From the NCBI GenBank assembly GCA_027024625.1, contig JALVRY010000182.1, positions 1 to 5,748 on the forward strand: a stretch of DNA of 5,748 bases, given 5' to 3'. Numbering within the stretch: position 1 is the first letter of the stretch; each line of letters begins with the position of its first letter. This DNA comes from Thiotrichaceae bacterium (GTDB taxonomy: Bacteria > Pseudomonadota > Gammaproteobacteria > Thiotrichales > Thiotrichaceae). A program made the position numbers and the translations under genes. The notes beneath the pieces were generated by a model. The model was given only the letters and a program-made list of their open reading frames with translations. It was not told where the DNA came from and ran no database searches. This document shows positions 1-5,533 of the stretch, one piece after another.

Positions 1-3000
1 AGTTAAATACAGACCCATTGAAGAGCTGTGGCTAATATCGAGTAATAAATCTCGATAATTGCCTAATGCGTTCTTAGTTAAAATATCAAAATATACAGCA
101 AGTGCTTCGCCTCGACGGGTAAAGATTGGTTCTGCTAGTGATTCCACAATGATTTGACTCAGTGCGTAAGCCATTTTGTGGCGTAGCTGATCTTCATCCA
201 ACATGGCTGTTTCAAACCATGCACTCATTTGAAAACGTACTGAGTTAAATGAAGCATTTTTATTAAAGATAATATTATTATCTGCTAGGTACTCATCTTC
301 CGTTGCAGTAAATATGCTAGGTGACACTTTCTTTGCCAAACGAATCATTCGCTTTAAGTGCATATTCGGCTTATATGGCATGGCTAATTGAGCTTCAAGC
401 CACTTTTCATAACCATTTTCTTCAACAAAACGAATATCACTTTCACTGCGTGTAAAGGTGGCTTGCCCTAAGAAACGCATGGCATCTGCTCGTGTTATTT
501 TACTGGGTAACACGTCTTCTTTTTCTATAGTGACAACAAGTGCTTGGCTTTTAAAACCAGAGGCATCTTTCAACGTAATTTGGAATGTTTTATTGCCTGA
601 TGCACCGCTGGTGTCTAAATCAATGATGGCTTTTCCTGTGCTATCGATTGTGCCGACTTGAACGCCATCAACCCAGATGCTTGCACCGACTTCGCCGTTT
701 ACTTCAACCGAGGTAGTATCTGAGGTCGTTGTGGCTGGTGTGCTTGTTAAACTTGGGGCTGGTGGTGCATTCGGGTTGATACCCACACCGCTTTCTCGTA
801 AGGCTTGTATTTCGTTGAGAATTTCCCAGCCCATTTCAAAGTCTTCAAACTGAGCGGAAAATTCATTCTCACCTTGTGGGATACCCAGCTCTTCATTGGC
901 TTGACCATCCGATAAATTCAGGTCGATTTGTGAGCGGTATTTCTCAAGTGCTTCTCTTACGGCTTCATCAATTGTGATTTTATTATCACCTGCAATGGCA
1001 TCAAAATATGCCAATAGTCTGACAATATTACGAGGTTTGGGATGATTAAATGAGGTGGCTGCAACCAAGTTAGCAGGCGTAATGACATCATTACCATCAG
1101 TCGTACCGAGTTCCAATTGGTAAATATTAAATTTAATGGATTTACCCTCTTCGTATTGGAATTCACCGCGAGCGTTGGTGCGGCCGAATTGATTACCACT
1201 GCGATATTCTAAGCCTTCTACAATGCCAGTGGTGGTTTTGAATACACCTGTTAGTATTTTGATTTCGTCTTTGTCGCCTCTGACCTTATCGGGATCATAG
1301 TTTGTGGTCGGTAAAGTATTATCTCTAACACCGACAACATGAGCTTTTGCGTCTTCTGCAGGGATTAAGCCGCGATGCTCGCCAAAATGATCCGCTAGGT
1401 CGTTAAATAAACCATATAAGTTTTCATCTGCTTCAAAACTATCGACCGTTGCATCAAAATGAACCTTGTCTTTTAAGCCAAGTAGGGCGATAGATTCGCG
1501 TGTACGTTTATCAATGGTAATCCCGTTGGATGGGTCTTTATCGACATCAAAAGACATCAGGAAACGAGCCATGTTTACAACTTTAGGATCATTCTCATCA
1601 TCAGTTTTAGCTAAATCGAACAGGTTAATTATTTTCCGCTTAGTATTGTGTGGATCAGTTTTTACTGAAGCACCGCCTAGTGCGATTCCTGTAATTTCAT
1701 CACCAATATAGAATTTTACGTCACTGTCTGCGTCGTATTTGAAGAGTCCCGAACTGTCTGTGTAGCCTGAGAATTTGCCTGATACATATTTGACACCTTC
1801 AACCGCACTATCAATCAAGAAGCCTGTGTTATTGATCTCAATTTTATTCGGCAAGGTGGTTGTAGTGCTATTGTTGTTTGCATCCGTTATGGTCAGGATA
1901 ACATCATAAAAACCTTCATCTAGGCTTGTGATTGTTCCTGCATCTAAACGCCATGTTCGATCTCCATTATTGCTTGCGGTGTAGGCTTTTCCGTTGATTT
2001 CAACTGATATGCTATAAAGAGCAGTTTCTGCATCACTATCGCCTGTTGGTAAATTACCCGTGAGGGCAGGGGATGTGCTGGCAGTTTGTAAGCTATCAAC
2101 CGTTGCATCGGTATTCGGTGGTGTTGTATCAGCCCCACTAAGGTCAAGAGTGAGTGGTTCGCTTTCATTACCGTTAGTATCTCTAAGCGTAATTTGGAAT
2201 GATTTATTTGCTGAATTACCACTGGTATCTAAATCAATCGTGACTTTTCCGCTATCACCAATGGTGGCAACTTGGACACCATTCACCCATACCGTGCTAC
2301 CGACTTCACCATTAACTTCGATTTGTGTACTGTCCGAATTGGCAGCGTTAGGTGTCGTTGTCAATGTTGGTGCTGATGGCTTATTACTTGCAGCATTAGC
2401 AACGATCATTTTTTCAATTCGCCGACCTTCTTTGTCGTAGTATTTTTCTGAAAGGTTGCCTGGAATGATCAAGGATAACGCAGCATTGCCAACGGCACTG
2501 TCATCACTGTTTAGACGATAAAATCGAGCGACAATAGGCGTATCCTGATCAAATTCTGGTGTAAAGTCAGTATGATATTTGAACTCTCTGGCTTGAATAT
2601 CGTTGTAATACCATTGCGTGTCAGTAACACTGTCTGCGGCTATATTGCCCGTATCAAAGAATTTTGTGGCATCGTTATAGCTATTTCCACAACTACCTTC
2701 GCCAATGCCCGTACAATTAAAGAGTGCAAGATCACTGTAATAATCGTTGTGGTAGCCAAGAATACTCCATTCTAGGCGATAGGTTTTCCCTGCTTGTAAA
2801 GTTTCAGGAATGTTAACGGAGTTCAATACAGGGGGTAAACGACGAGCAGCCTCGCTATATGTGTCTTCTTTTGTTGTTAAGAAAACTTGTAATATGGGTG
2901 TTTCAGTCGAGTCATTAGGGATTTCTAATACGGCTTGTTTATTGCCTCTTTCGGTAGGTGTGAAGTTAATATTCACCGTACAACTTTGATCCGCTTCAAG

Positions 3001-3258
3001 GGTTTGGTTTGAGCAAGGGTCATTCTCAATGGAGAATTGATTACTATGTACGCCTGAAAGTGTTAATGCTCCTAATGTGTGTGCTGCTGAATCAGTATTT
3101 GTGATTTCTATATGATTGGAGCTGCTACCGCTATCGACCGTGATGGCTTTAAAATTAACAATAGAAGGGGATACGTTGATAGTATTTGCCAATATATTGT
3201 TTGAGAGCACACAGGATAATACTGTGATAATGAGCTTTTTAGTGTGTCGCATTGCCAT
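1..3258 (-). CDS. Large exported multidomain DUF1800 protein, C-terminus cut by the left edge
   Basis: An open frame of 1086 codons without a stop runs from the ATG at 3258 to base 1, so the C-terminus is missing. Domain order, from my translation: signal peptide about 1-24 (KK, hydrophobic LIITVLSCVL, likely cut after ILA); ASH-like domain about 26-130 with C82 and C93; RRLPPVL...GRRI module 138-285 with C182 and C190; Ig-like repeat A 292-375; bacterial Ig-like domain 376-474; repeat V1 477-648; repeat V2 672-829; Ig-like repeat B 830-915; start of a DUF1800 domain from about 922. The DUF1800 call rests on ADAMRFLGQATF, the GYEKWLEAQLAMP stretch, DQLRHKMAYALSQIIVES and YFDILTKNALGNYRDLLLDI followed by SSSMGLYLT, in the family order. 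The usual domain is several hundred residues, so roughly 300 more should lie beyond the edge. The start overlaps the lipoprotein stop by one base, with GGGAAA five bases upstream; a second ATG at 3252 is also possible. C16 (VLSC) could be a poor lipobox, but the signal peptidase I reading fits better. The biochemical role of DUF1800 is unknown. Confidence 0.9.
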   Translation of the reverse strand, partial: MAMRHTKKLIITVLSCVLSNNILANTINVSPSIVNFKAITVDSGSSSNHIEITNTDSAAHTLGALTLSGVHSNQFSIENDPCSNQTLEADQSCTVNINFTPTERGNKQAVLEIPNDSTETPILQVFLTTKEDTYSEAARRLPPVLNSVNIPETLQAGKTYRLEWSILGYHNDYYSDLALFNCTGIGEGSCGNSYNDATKFFDTGNIAADSVTDTQWYYNDIQAREFKYHTDFTPEFDQDTPIVARFYRLNSDDSAVGNAALSLIIPGNLSEKYYDKEGRRIEKMIVANAASNKPSAPTLTTTPNAANSDSTQIEVNGEVGSTVWVNGVQVATIGDSGKVTIDLDTSGNSANKSFQITLRDTNGNESEPLTLDLSGADTTPPNTDATVDSLQTASTSPALTGNLPTGDSDAETALYSISVEINGKAYTASNNGDRTWRLDAGTITSLDEGFYDVILTITDANNNSTTTTLPNKIEINNTGFLIDSAVEGVKYVSGKFSGYTDSSGLFKYDADSDVKFYIGDEITGIALGGASVKTDPHNTKRKIINLFDLAKTDDENDPKVVNMARFLMSFDVDKDPSNGITIDKRTRESIALLGLKDKVHFDATVDSFEADENLYGLFNDLADHFGEHRGLIPAEDAKAHVVGVRDNTLPTTNYDPDKVRGDKDEIKILTGVFKTTTGIVEGLEYRSGNQFGRTNARGEFQYEEGKSIKFNIYQLELGTTDGNDVITPANLVAATSFNHPKPRNIVRLLAYFDAIAGDNKITIDEAVREALEKYRSQIDLNLSDGQANEELGIPQGENEFSAQFEDFEMGWEILNEIQALRESGVGINPNAPPAPSLTSTPATTTSDTTSVEVNGEVGASIWVDGVQVGTIDSTGKAIIDLDTSGASGNKTFQITLKDASGFKSQALVVTIEKEDVLPSKITRADAMRFLGQATFTRSESDIRFVEENGYEKWLEAQLAMPYKPNMHLKRMIRLAKKVSPSIFTATEDEYLADNNIIFNKNASFNSVRFQMSAWFETAMLDEDQLRHKMAYALSQIIVESLAEPIFTRRGEALAVYFDILTKNALGNYRDLLLDISHSSSMGLYLT
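514..771 (-). repeat. Ig-like repeat B of the DUF1800 protein
   Basis: Residues 830-915, carrying EVNGEVGASIWVDGVQV, then IDLDTSG and KTFQITLKD, nearly the same as repeat A in protein sequence. At DNA level the copies share short identical runs such as CATTCCAAATTACG but differ at many third positions, so the duplication is not recent. It forms the link directly before the DUF1800 region. Confidence 0.85.
772..1245 (-). repeat. Repeat V2 of the DUF1800 protein
   Basis: Residues about 672-829: TGIVEGLEYRSG, then FGRTNARGEFQY, IKFNIYQLELG, and RNIVRLLAYFDA with DNKITIDEAV. It matches V1 in element order and key residues at lower identity, with a longer acidic helical tail (EEL, FEDFEMGWEILNEIQAL). 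Confidence 0.65.
1315..1830 (-). repeat. Repeat V1 of the DUF1800 protein
   Basis: Residues about 477-648. It begins with FLIDSAVEGVKYVSG, then SGYTDSSGLFKY, an FYIGDEITGIALGG strand, and an alpha-helical part with ARFLMSFDVDKDPSNGITID. This pattern (VEG-x-x-Y, G-x-TD-x-x-G-x-F-x-Y, V-x-F-x-IG, then a D-x-D helix region) recurs in envelope proteins of marine proteobacteria; I do not recall an official name. The second copy follows directly. Confidence 0.65.
1837..2133 (-). other. Bacterial Ig-like domain in the DUF1800 protein
   Basis: Residues about 376-474: TTPPNTDATVDSL, then SPALTGNLP, ISVEINGKAYTA, NNGDRTWRLDAG and EGFYDVILTITDANNN. This follows the usual order of bacterial Ig-like domains of adhesins (P-x-LTG, V-x-V-x-G-x-x-Y, NGDGTWTLD, DGTYDV-x-T-x-TD). 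It is a structural spacer, with no catalytic residues expected. Confidence 0.75.
2134..2385 (-). repeat. Ig-like repeat A of the DUF1800 protein
   Basis: Residues 292-375, carrying EVNGEVGSTVWVNGVQV, then IDLDTSG and KSFQITLRD. It is an intragenic copy of repeat B, found about 540 residues further on. It is likely a beta-sandwich of the bacterial Ig-like type common in adhesin stalks. Confidence 0.85.
2404..3183 (-). repeat. Shared ASH plus RRLPPVL...GRRI block, copy in the DUF1800 protein
   Basis: Residues 26-285, immediately after the signal peptide. It is homologous to the C-terminal block of the 448-residue protein. It contains C82/C93 in the ASH-like part and C182/C190 in the second part, at almost the same spacings as C234/C245 and C341/C350 of the partner. 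Confidence 0.85.
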
Positions 3259-3267
3259 TATTTCCCG
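3258..3267 (-). promoter_or_regulatory. TAATG stop/start overlap and SD of the DUF1800 gene
   Basis: The minus strand reads CGGGAAATAATG. The lipoprotein TAA (3260-3258) shares its last A with the ATG of the DUF1800 gene, and GGGA lies inside the last lipoprotein codons, five bases before the start. This arrangement typically indicates translational coupling and a shared mRNA. Confidence 0.7.
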
Positions 3268-3899
3268 TTATTATTTTTTATTGTTGTTGAGCCTGTGGCC
3301 GTATCTTCTTCTGTTGTAAGCAGTTTCGATACAAAAACAAGTGTTGAAGGTGAGCTTTCAATGTCATCCTGTACCGAGCGTATATAGATAGATAATGGCT
3401 CATTGTTTTCTTCAACAAAAAACTCTGTTTCTTGTGCGTTTTGAGTTTGTTTGATTAAAGAAGCATCATTATTATTAGCGGTTTGCATGTATATATTGTA
3501 ATAGTCTGCTTCTTCTACAGCTTGCCATGCAATGCGGACAATGCCGTTACCTCGTTCAATGTGAATATTTTCTGGAGCTAATGGGCTAAATGATTTTTGC
3601 CTTATGGTTGCCGGTGCGCTACTAATGGAGGCAGAATCACTCAGGCTCATTTCTCTTGTTGTTGATCCAGACTTTCCATTATTGATTGTTGTTGCTGAGT
3701 CCGCAGTGTTGCCTTCTGATGGACTTGTTTCTGTGTTTGTATTAGATGAATCAGAGGTTTCGCTTGTGCTATCGTTTGCGGTATTACTCTCTGCTTGTTT
3801 TTTGCCCTCATTAGAGGGAATACATGCTGAGAGTGAAAGTAATAGTGCAATAAACCCTATTTGTTTTAGCTGCTTTATTATCATTTTTATAATGCTCAT
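3258..3899 (-). CDS. Outer-membrane-type lipoprotein with Ser/Thr/Asn-rich linker and fibronectin-III-like domain
   Basis: This 213-residue protein opens with a lipoprotein signal: MSIIKMIIKQLKQ, hydrophobic core GFIALLLSLSA, and lipobox LSAC with the lipidated Cys at 26. The residue after Cys is Ile, not Asp, so the Lol +2 rule favours outer-membrane delivery. Residues 27 to about 103 are a low-complexity linker rich in Ser, Thr, Asn and Glu. Residues about 105-195 look like a fibronectin type III fold: a SPLAPENIHIERG lead strand, then VRIAWQAVEEADYYNIYM (the W and Y-x-I-Y pattern of the B and C strands), then LSIYIRSVQDD with ESSPS. The tail is T/N/G rich. It lies between two exported proteins, and its stop overlaps the start of the DUF1800 gene. 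The direct SD for ATG 3899 is weak, but an ATGA overlap with a possible leader ORF could supply ribosomes; M6 is an alternative start. It probably tethers or scaffolds the partner proteins, which is inference. Confidence 0.88.
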   Translation of the reverse strand: MSIIKMIIKQLKQIGFIALLLSLSACIPSNEGKKQAESNTANDSTSETSDSSNTNTETSPSEGNTADSATTINNGKSGSTTREMSLSDSASISSAPATIRQKSFSPLAPENIHIERGNGIVRIAWQAVEEADYYNIYMQTANNNDASLIKQTQNAQETEFFVEENNEPLSIYIRSVQDDIESSPSTLVFVSKLLTTEEDTATGSTTIKNNNGK

Positions 3900-3937
3900 A
3901 TTATAAATTTAGAGCTAACACTAAGAGCTGATTCCAT
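3896..3937 (-). CDS. Possible 13-codon leader ORF coupled to the lipoprotein
   Basis: The minus strand reads ATG-GAA-TCA-GCT-CTT-AGT and on through AAA-TTT-ATA-ATA-TGA. The strong AAGAGGA (3946-3952) sits eight bases before this ATG and is the best Shine-Dalgarno sequence in the window. The TGA overlaps the lipoprotein ATG in an ATGA arrangement, which typically permits termination-reinitiation. The lipoprotein ATG itself has no good SD, since only an AT-rich TTTATAAT precedes it. The predicted peptide, MESALSVSSKFII, has no recognisable function; any role would be in translation control. It could be chance, because such short ORFs are frequent, so confidence is low to moderate. Confidence 0.4.
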   Translation of the reverse strand: MESALSVSSKFII

Positions 3938-3945
3938 TTTCAAAA

Positions 3946-3952
3946 TCCTCTT
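3946..3952 (-). promoter_or_regulatory. Strong Shine-Dalgarno sequence ahead of the leader ORF
   Basis: AAGAGGA on the minus strand, eight bases from the ATG at 3937 and about 46 from the lipoprotein ATG at 3899. That distance is too far to serve 3899 directly, so it suggests ribosomes load at the leader ORF first. Confidence 0.5.
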
Positions 3953-3987
3953 TAGGTATAACTCTGTACATCTTGTAATTATTTTTT

Positions 3988-4012
3988 AGAGACCGTTTAT
4001 GTAAACGTCTCT
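3988..4012. other. Intercistronic hairpin, 11 bp stem with one bulged C
   Basis: On the plus strand AGAGA, a bulged C, CGTTTA, TG, TAAACG and TCTCT form a near-perfect inverted repeat starting seven bases after the stop of the 448-residue gene. On the transcribed (minus) strand it is followed by AAAAAATAAT, not a U run, so it is not a canonical rho-independent terminator for this operon. On the plus strand it is followed by only four T. It may act as an mRNA-stabilising or processing element between the two genes, or as a weak terminator. Confidence 0.5.
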
Positions 4013-4018
4013 TTTGGT

Positions 4019-5365
4019 TTATGGATTAATTGTATTTTTGATACGTCGTCCAGAGGTATCGTAATAATCTTTTGCATGGTTGCCTGGAATGATCAGAGAA
4101 AGCATATTTCCACCCAAGTTATAATCTTTTTCATTGATACGGTATAAGCGAATCACAATGGGTGTGCTCTTTTTAACATCAGGGGTAGTGAACTGATAGC
4201 GATAGCTAAATAGTTTGGATTGCTCACTTTTGTATTGCCAAGTTCCCGCTTCAACACTAAGTGGTGATACTGCTCCTGAATTGACGAAGCGGTTATTGTC
4301 TGAGAAACGACTGCCACATGTTGTTTCATCTATAATGTCTGCGCAGTCAAACATCGCGACCAAGGATTGATAGTTTTTATGGTAGCCAAGAATGCTCCAT
4401 TCTATGCTATACGTTGTATTGGCTTTCATCGACTCTACGGGGTTTCCTGCTTCATCGACGATATGCAGTGAACTCAATACAGGAGGAAGGCGACGTGGTG
4501 CTTCTTCGCTAGTGGATTCATCGTTATGTAGAAAAATAGATGTACTTTCATTGTCGGGATCATCGGTATGAATCGTTAAAAGAGCCGCTTTTTTGCCTAT
4601 ACTTTTGGGCGTGAAACTTGCAGAGATTGTACAACTGCTACTGCTGAGTAGTGACTGATTTGAACAGTTGTCATTGTTAATAAGGAATGATGAGGCATCA
4701 ATGCCTGATAATTCTGATCTATTTATTTTCAGAGGACGACTGCCTGTATTTCTAATGGTGAACGTCATCTCGGGGCTTGTGTTATTGACATCAACCGCTG
4801 CAAACAAGTAGTTTCGCGGCCAAATACTAAAGCCTGATTTAACCATAATGCCGCCAGTGGCTAATTGCAGTGTTCCATTTGCCTTGCCATCACGGTCAAA
4901 GTTTCCGCCCTCCTTAACGCTAAAACTTAACTTGGTTTTAAAACCCTCTTGTGAAATATCCGCAGATTGTGTTTCCCATGTTCCATCATTGCCTAGTAAT
5001 AGGTAATCATATATTTCAGTGTTTTTGCTAACATAGACTTCAATCCTTACTTCAGCACCTTCAGGACTATTCATTTCATACTGAACTGTGCCATAAGGTA
5101 GATTAAAATTGGCTGGCAATGAGTGAGGTGAGGTAGCAGTAACAAAGTTCTCTTGTATTGCACCAATACTATTGCGATAGGTTAGCCATGTAGACTGATC
5201 TGCCGCTAATAGTGAACTGACATCAGCTTGCTCATTATCGAGTAAGCCATCGCCGTTACCGTCCCCTGTTTTTCCATTAGATAGATTAGGCACATCGGCG
5301 AACGCCATTGTGCTAATGAAAAAAGCCGAAAGCATGCTGATGCCTAAGTATTTCTTATTCTTCAT
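4019..5365 (-). CDS. Exported protein with choice-of-anchor U-like, ASH-like and RRLPPVL modules
   Basis: A 448-residue protein with a classical signal peptide (MKNKK, hydrophobic GISMLSAFFISTM, likely cut after AFA at 23). Residues 33-172 match the choice-of-anchor U pattern: an acidic DGNGDGLLD loop (35-43) followed by QADVSSLL, a TVQYEMNSPEGAEVRIEVYV strand region, an aromatic GTWE, and GGNFDRDGKANG before a Gly-Gly. Residues about 184-281 are an ASH/choice-of-anchor D-like beta-sandwich (FTIRNTGSRPLKI, then SGIDASSFLI, then C234 and C245, then ASFTPKSIGKKAALLTI). Residues 288-442 are an unnamed module running from RRLPPVL through EWSILGYH, C341 and C350, TPIVIRLYRI and SLIIPGN to YYDTSGRRI. 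The last two modules recur in the DUF1800 protein. No LPXTG, PEP-CTERM or other C-terminal anchor is visible; the protein ends in KNTINP. AAGAG six bases before the ATG is a moderate SD. Probably periplasmic or cell-surface; function unknown. Confidence 0.88.
   Translation of the reverse strand: MKNKKYLGISMLSAFFISTMAFADVPNLSNGKTGDGNGDGLLDNEQADVSSLLAADQSTWLTYRNSIGAIQENFVTATSPHSLPANFNLPYGTVQYEMNSPEGAEVRIEVYVSKNTEIYDYLLLGNDGTWETQSADISQEGFKTKLSFSVKEGGNFDRDGKANGTLQLATGGIMVKSGFSIWPRNYLFAAVDVNNTSPEMTFTIRNTGSRPLKINRSELSGIDASSFLINNDNCSNQSLLSSSSCTISASFTPKSIGKKAALLTIHTDDPDNESTSIFLHNDESTSEEAPRRLPPVLSSLHIVDEAGNPVESMKANTTYSIEWSILGYHKNYQSLVAMFDCADIIDETTCGSRFSDNNRFVNSGAVSPLSVEAGTWQYKSEQSKLFSYRYQFTTPDVKKSTPIVIRLYRINEKDYNLGGNMLSLIIPGNHAKDYYDTSGRRIKNTINP
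4040..4816 (-). repeat. Shared ASH plus RRLPPVL...GRRI block, copy in the 448-residue protein
   Basis: Residues 184-442. This block aligns along its length with residues 26-285 of the DUF1800 protein. Shared landmarks in order: the Cys pair spaced 11 apart in ND-C-SNQ-L...SC-T; FTP; RRLPPVL; EWSILGYH; a second Cys pair; a FxxG/NSG turn; W-Y; TPIV-R-YR; SLIIPGN; YYD; GRRI. The two copies are clearly homologous but well diverged. Confidence 0.85.
5237..5263 (-). other. Putative calcium-binding acidic loop of the 448-residue protein
   Basis: Residues 35-43, DGNGDGLLD, have the alternating Asp/Asn spacing of EF-hand-like and thrombospondin-3-like loops and precede the choice-of-anchor U region, where such a loop is typical. 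Calcium binding is inferred from the motif alone. Confidence 0.6.
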
Positions 5366-5533
5366 TGAAAGCTCTTATTGTTGTTATTTTTATTGATCCT
5401 TATGCACAAAGATCTCTTTTTGTATAGCGACTTCTTAACACAAGATTCAGGTTCAAGTTAAAGAGTAATATATGCTCCTCGTATGAAGCTTTACTGAATA
5501 CGGGGAACATACTAAAAAGTTATGCTAAAAGTT
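5366..5533 (-). promoter_or_regulatory. 168-base intergenic region upstream of the 448-residue gene, possible promoter region
   Basis: This is the largest gap in the window and the most likely place for the operon promoter. On the minus strand a TATATT (5467-5472) matches five of six -10 positions, but the sequence 17 bases upstream is a poor -35; TTGAAC and TATACA further on are wrongly spaced. The far end carries a tandem near-repeat at 5509-5533. No clear terminator follows the upstream ORF, so read-through is possible. The promoter itself is not firmly identified. Confidence 0.3.
5509..5533. repeat. Tandem 12-13 base near-repeat
   Basis: On the plus strand ATACTAAAAAGTT (5509-5521) is followed directly by ATGCTAAAAGTT (5522-5533). 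The copies differ by one substitution and one A. They abut the stop of the upstream ORF and could be a binding site for a dimeric regulator, or simple AT-rich chance. Confidence 0.4.

Larger units (their letters stand above)
3938..4018 (-). other. Short gap between the 448-residue gene and the leader ORF
   Basis: Eighty-one bases hold the hairpin described separately and the SD of the leader ORF. A TATACC sequence near 3955-3960 resembles a -10 box, but no matching -35 lies at normal spacing, so I see no supported promoter. Read-through from the 448-residue gene is the simpler explanation. Confidence 0.4.

Noticed and set aside
1944..2222. 92-residue minus-strand ORF within the DUF1800 gene
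   Set aside because: It is an out-of-frame reading of the Ig-like region, without domain or translation signal.
2060..2440. 126-residue plus-strand ORF
   Set aside because: It lies wholly inside the DUF1800 gene on the opposite strand, has no SD or recognisable domain, and the minus frame has clear domain content throughout.
3208..3213. C16 of the DUF1800 protein as a lipobox Cys
   Set aside because: VLSC fits the lipobox only loosely, the hydrophobic stretch before it is about seven residues, and a signal peptidase I site ILA-N follows.
3604..3906. 100-residue plus-strand ORF with hydrophobic ends
   Set aside because: It is the antisense shadow of the Ser/Thr-rich linker and signal peptide of the lipoprotein; Ser/Thr/Asn codons read as Val/Leu/Ser on the other strand.
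3988..4012. Rho-independent terminator for the 448-residue gene
   Set aside because: The base run after the stem on the transcribed strand is A, not U, so it is listed only as a hairpin.
5401..5480. Sigma-70 promoter from TTGAAC and TATACA on the minus strand
   Set aside because: The boxes are 24 bases apart, well outside the usual 16-19, and other pairings in this gap match poorly.
5474..5480. GAGGAG sequence as a ribosome binding site in the intergenic region
   Set aside because: No ATG, GTG or TTG follows at a usable distance with an open frame.
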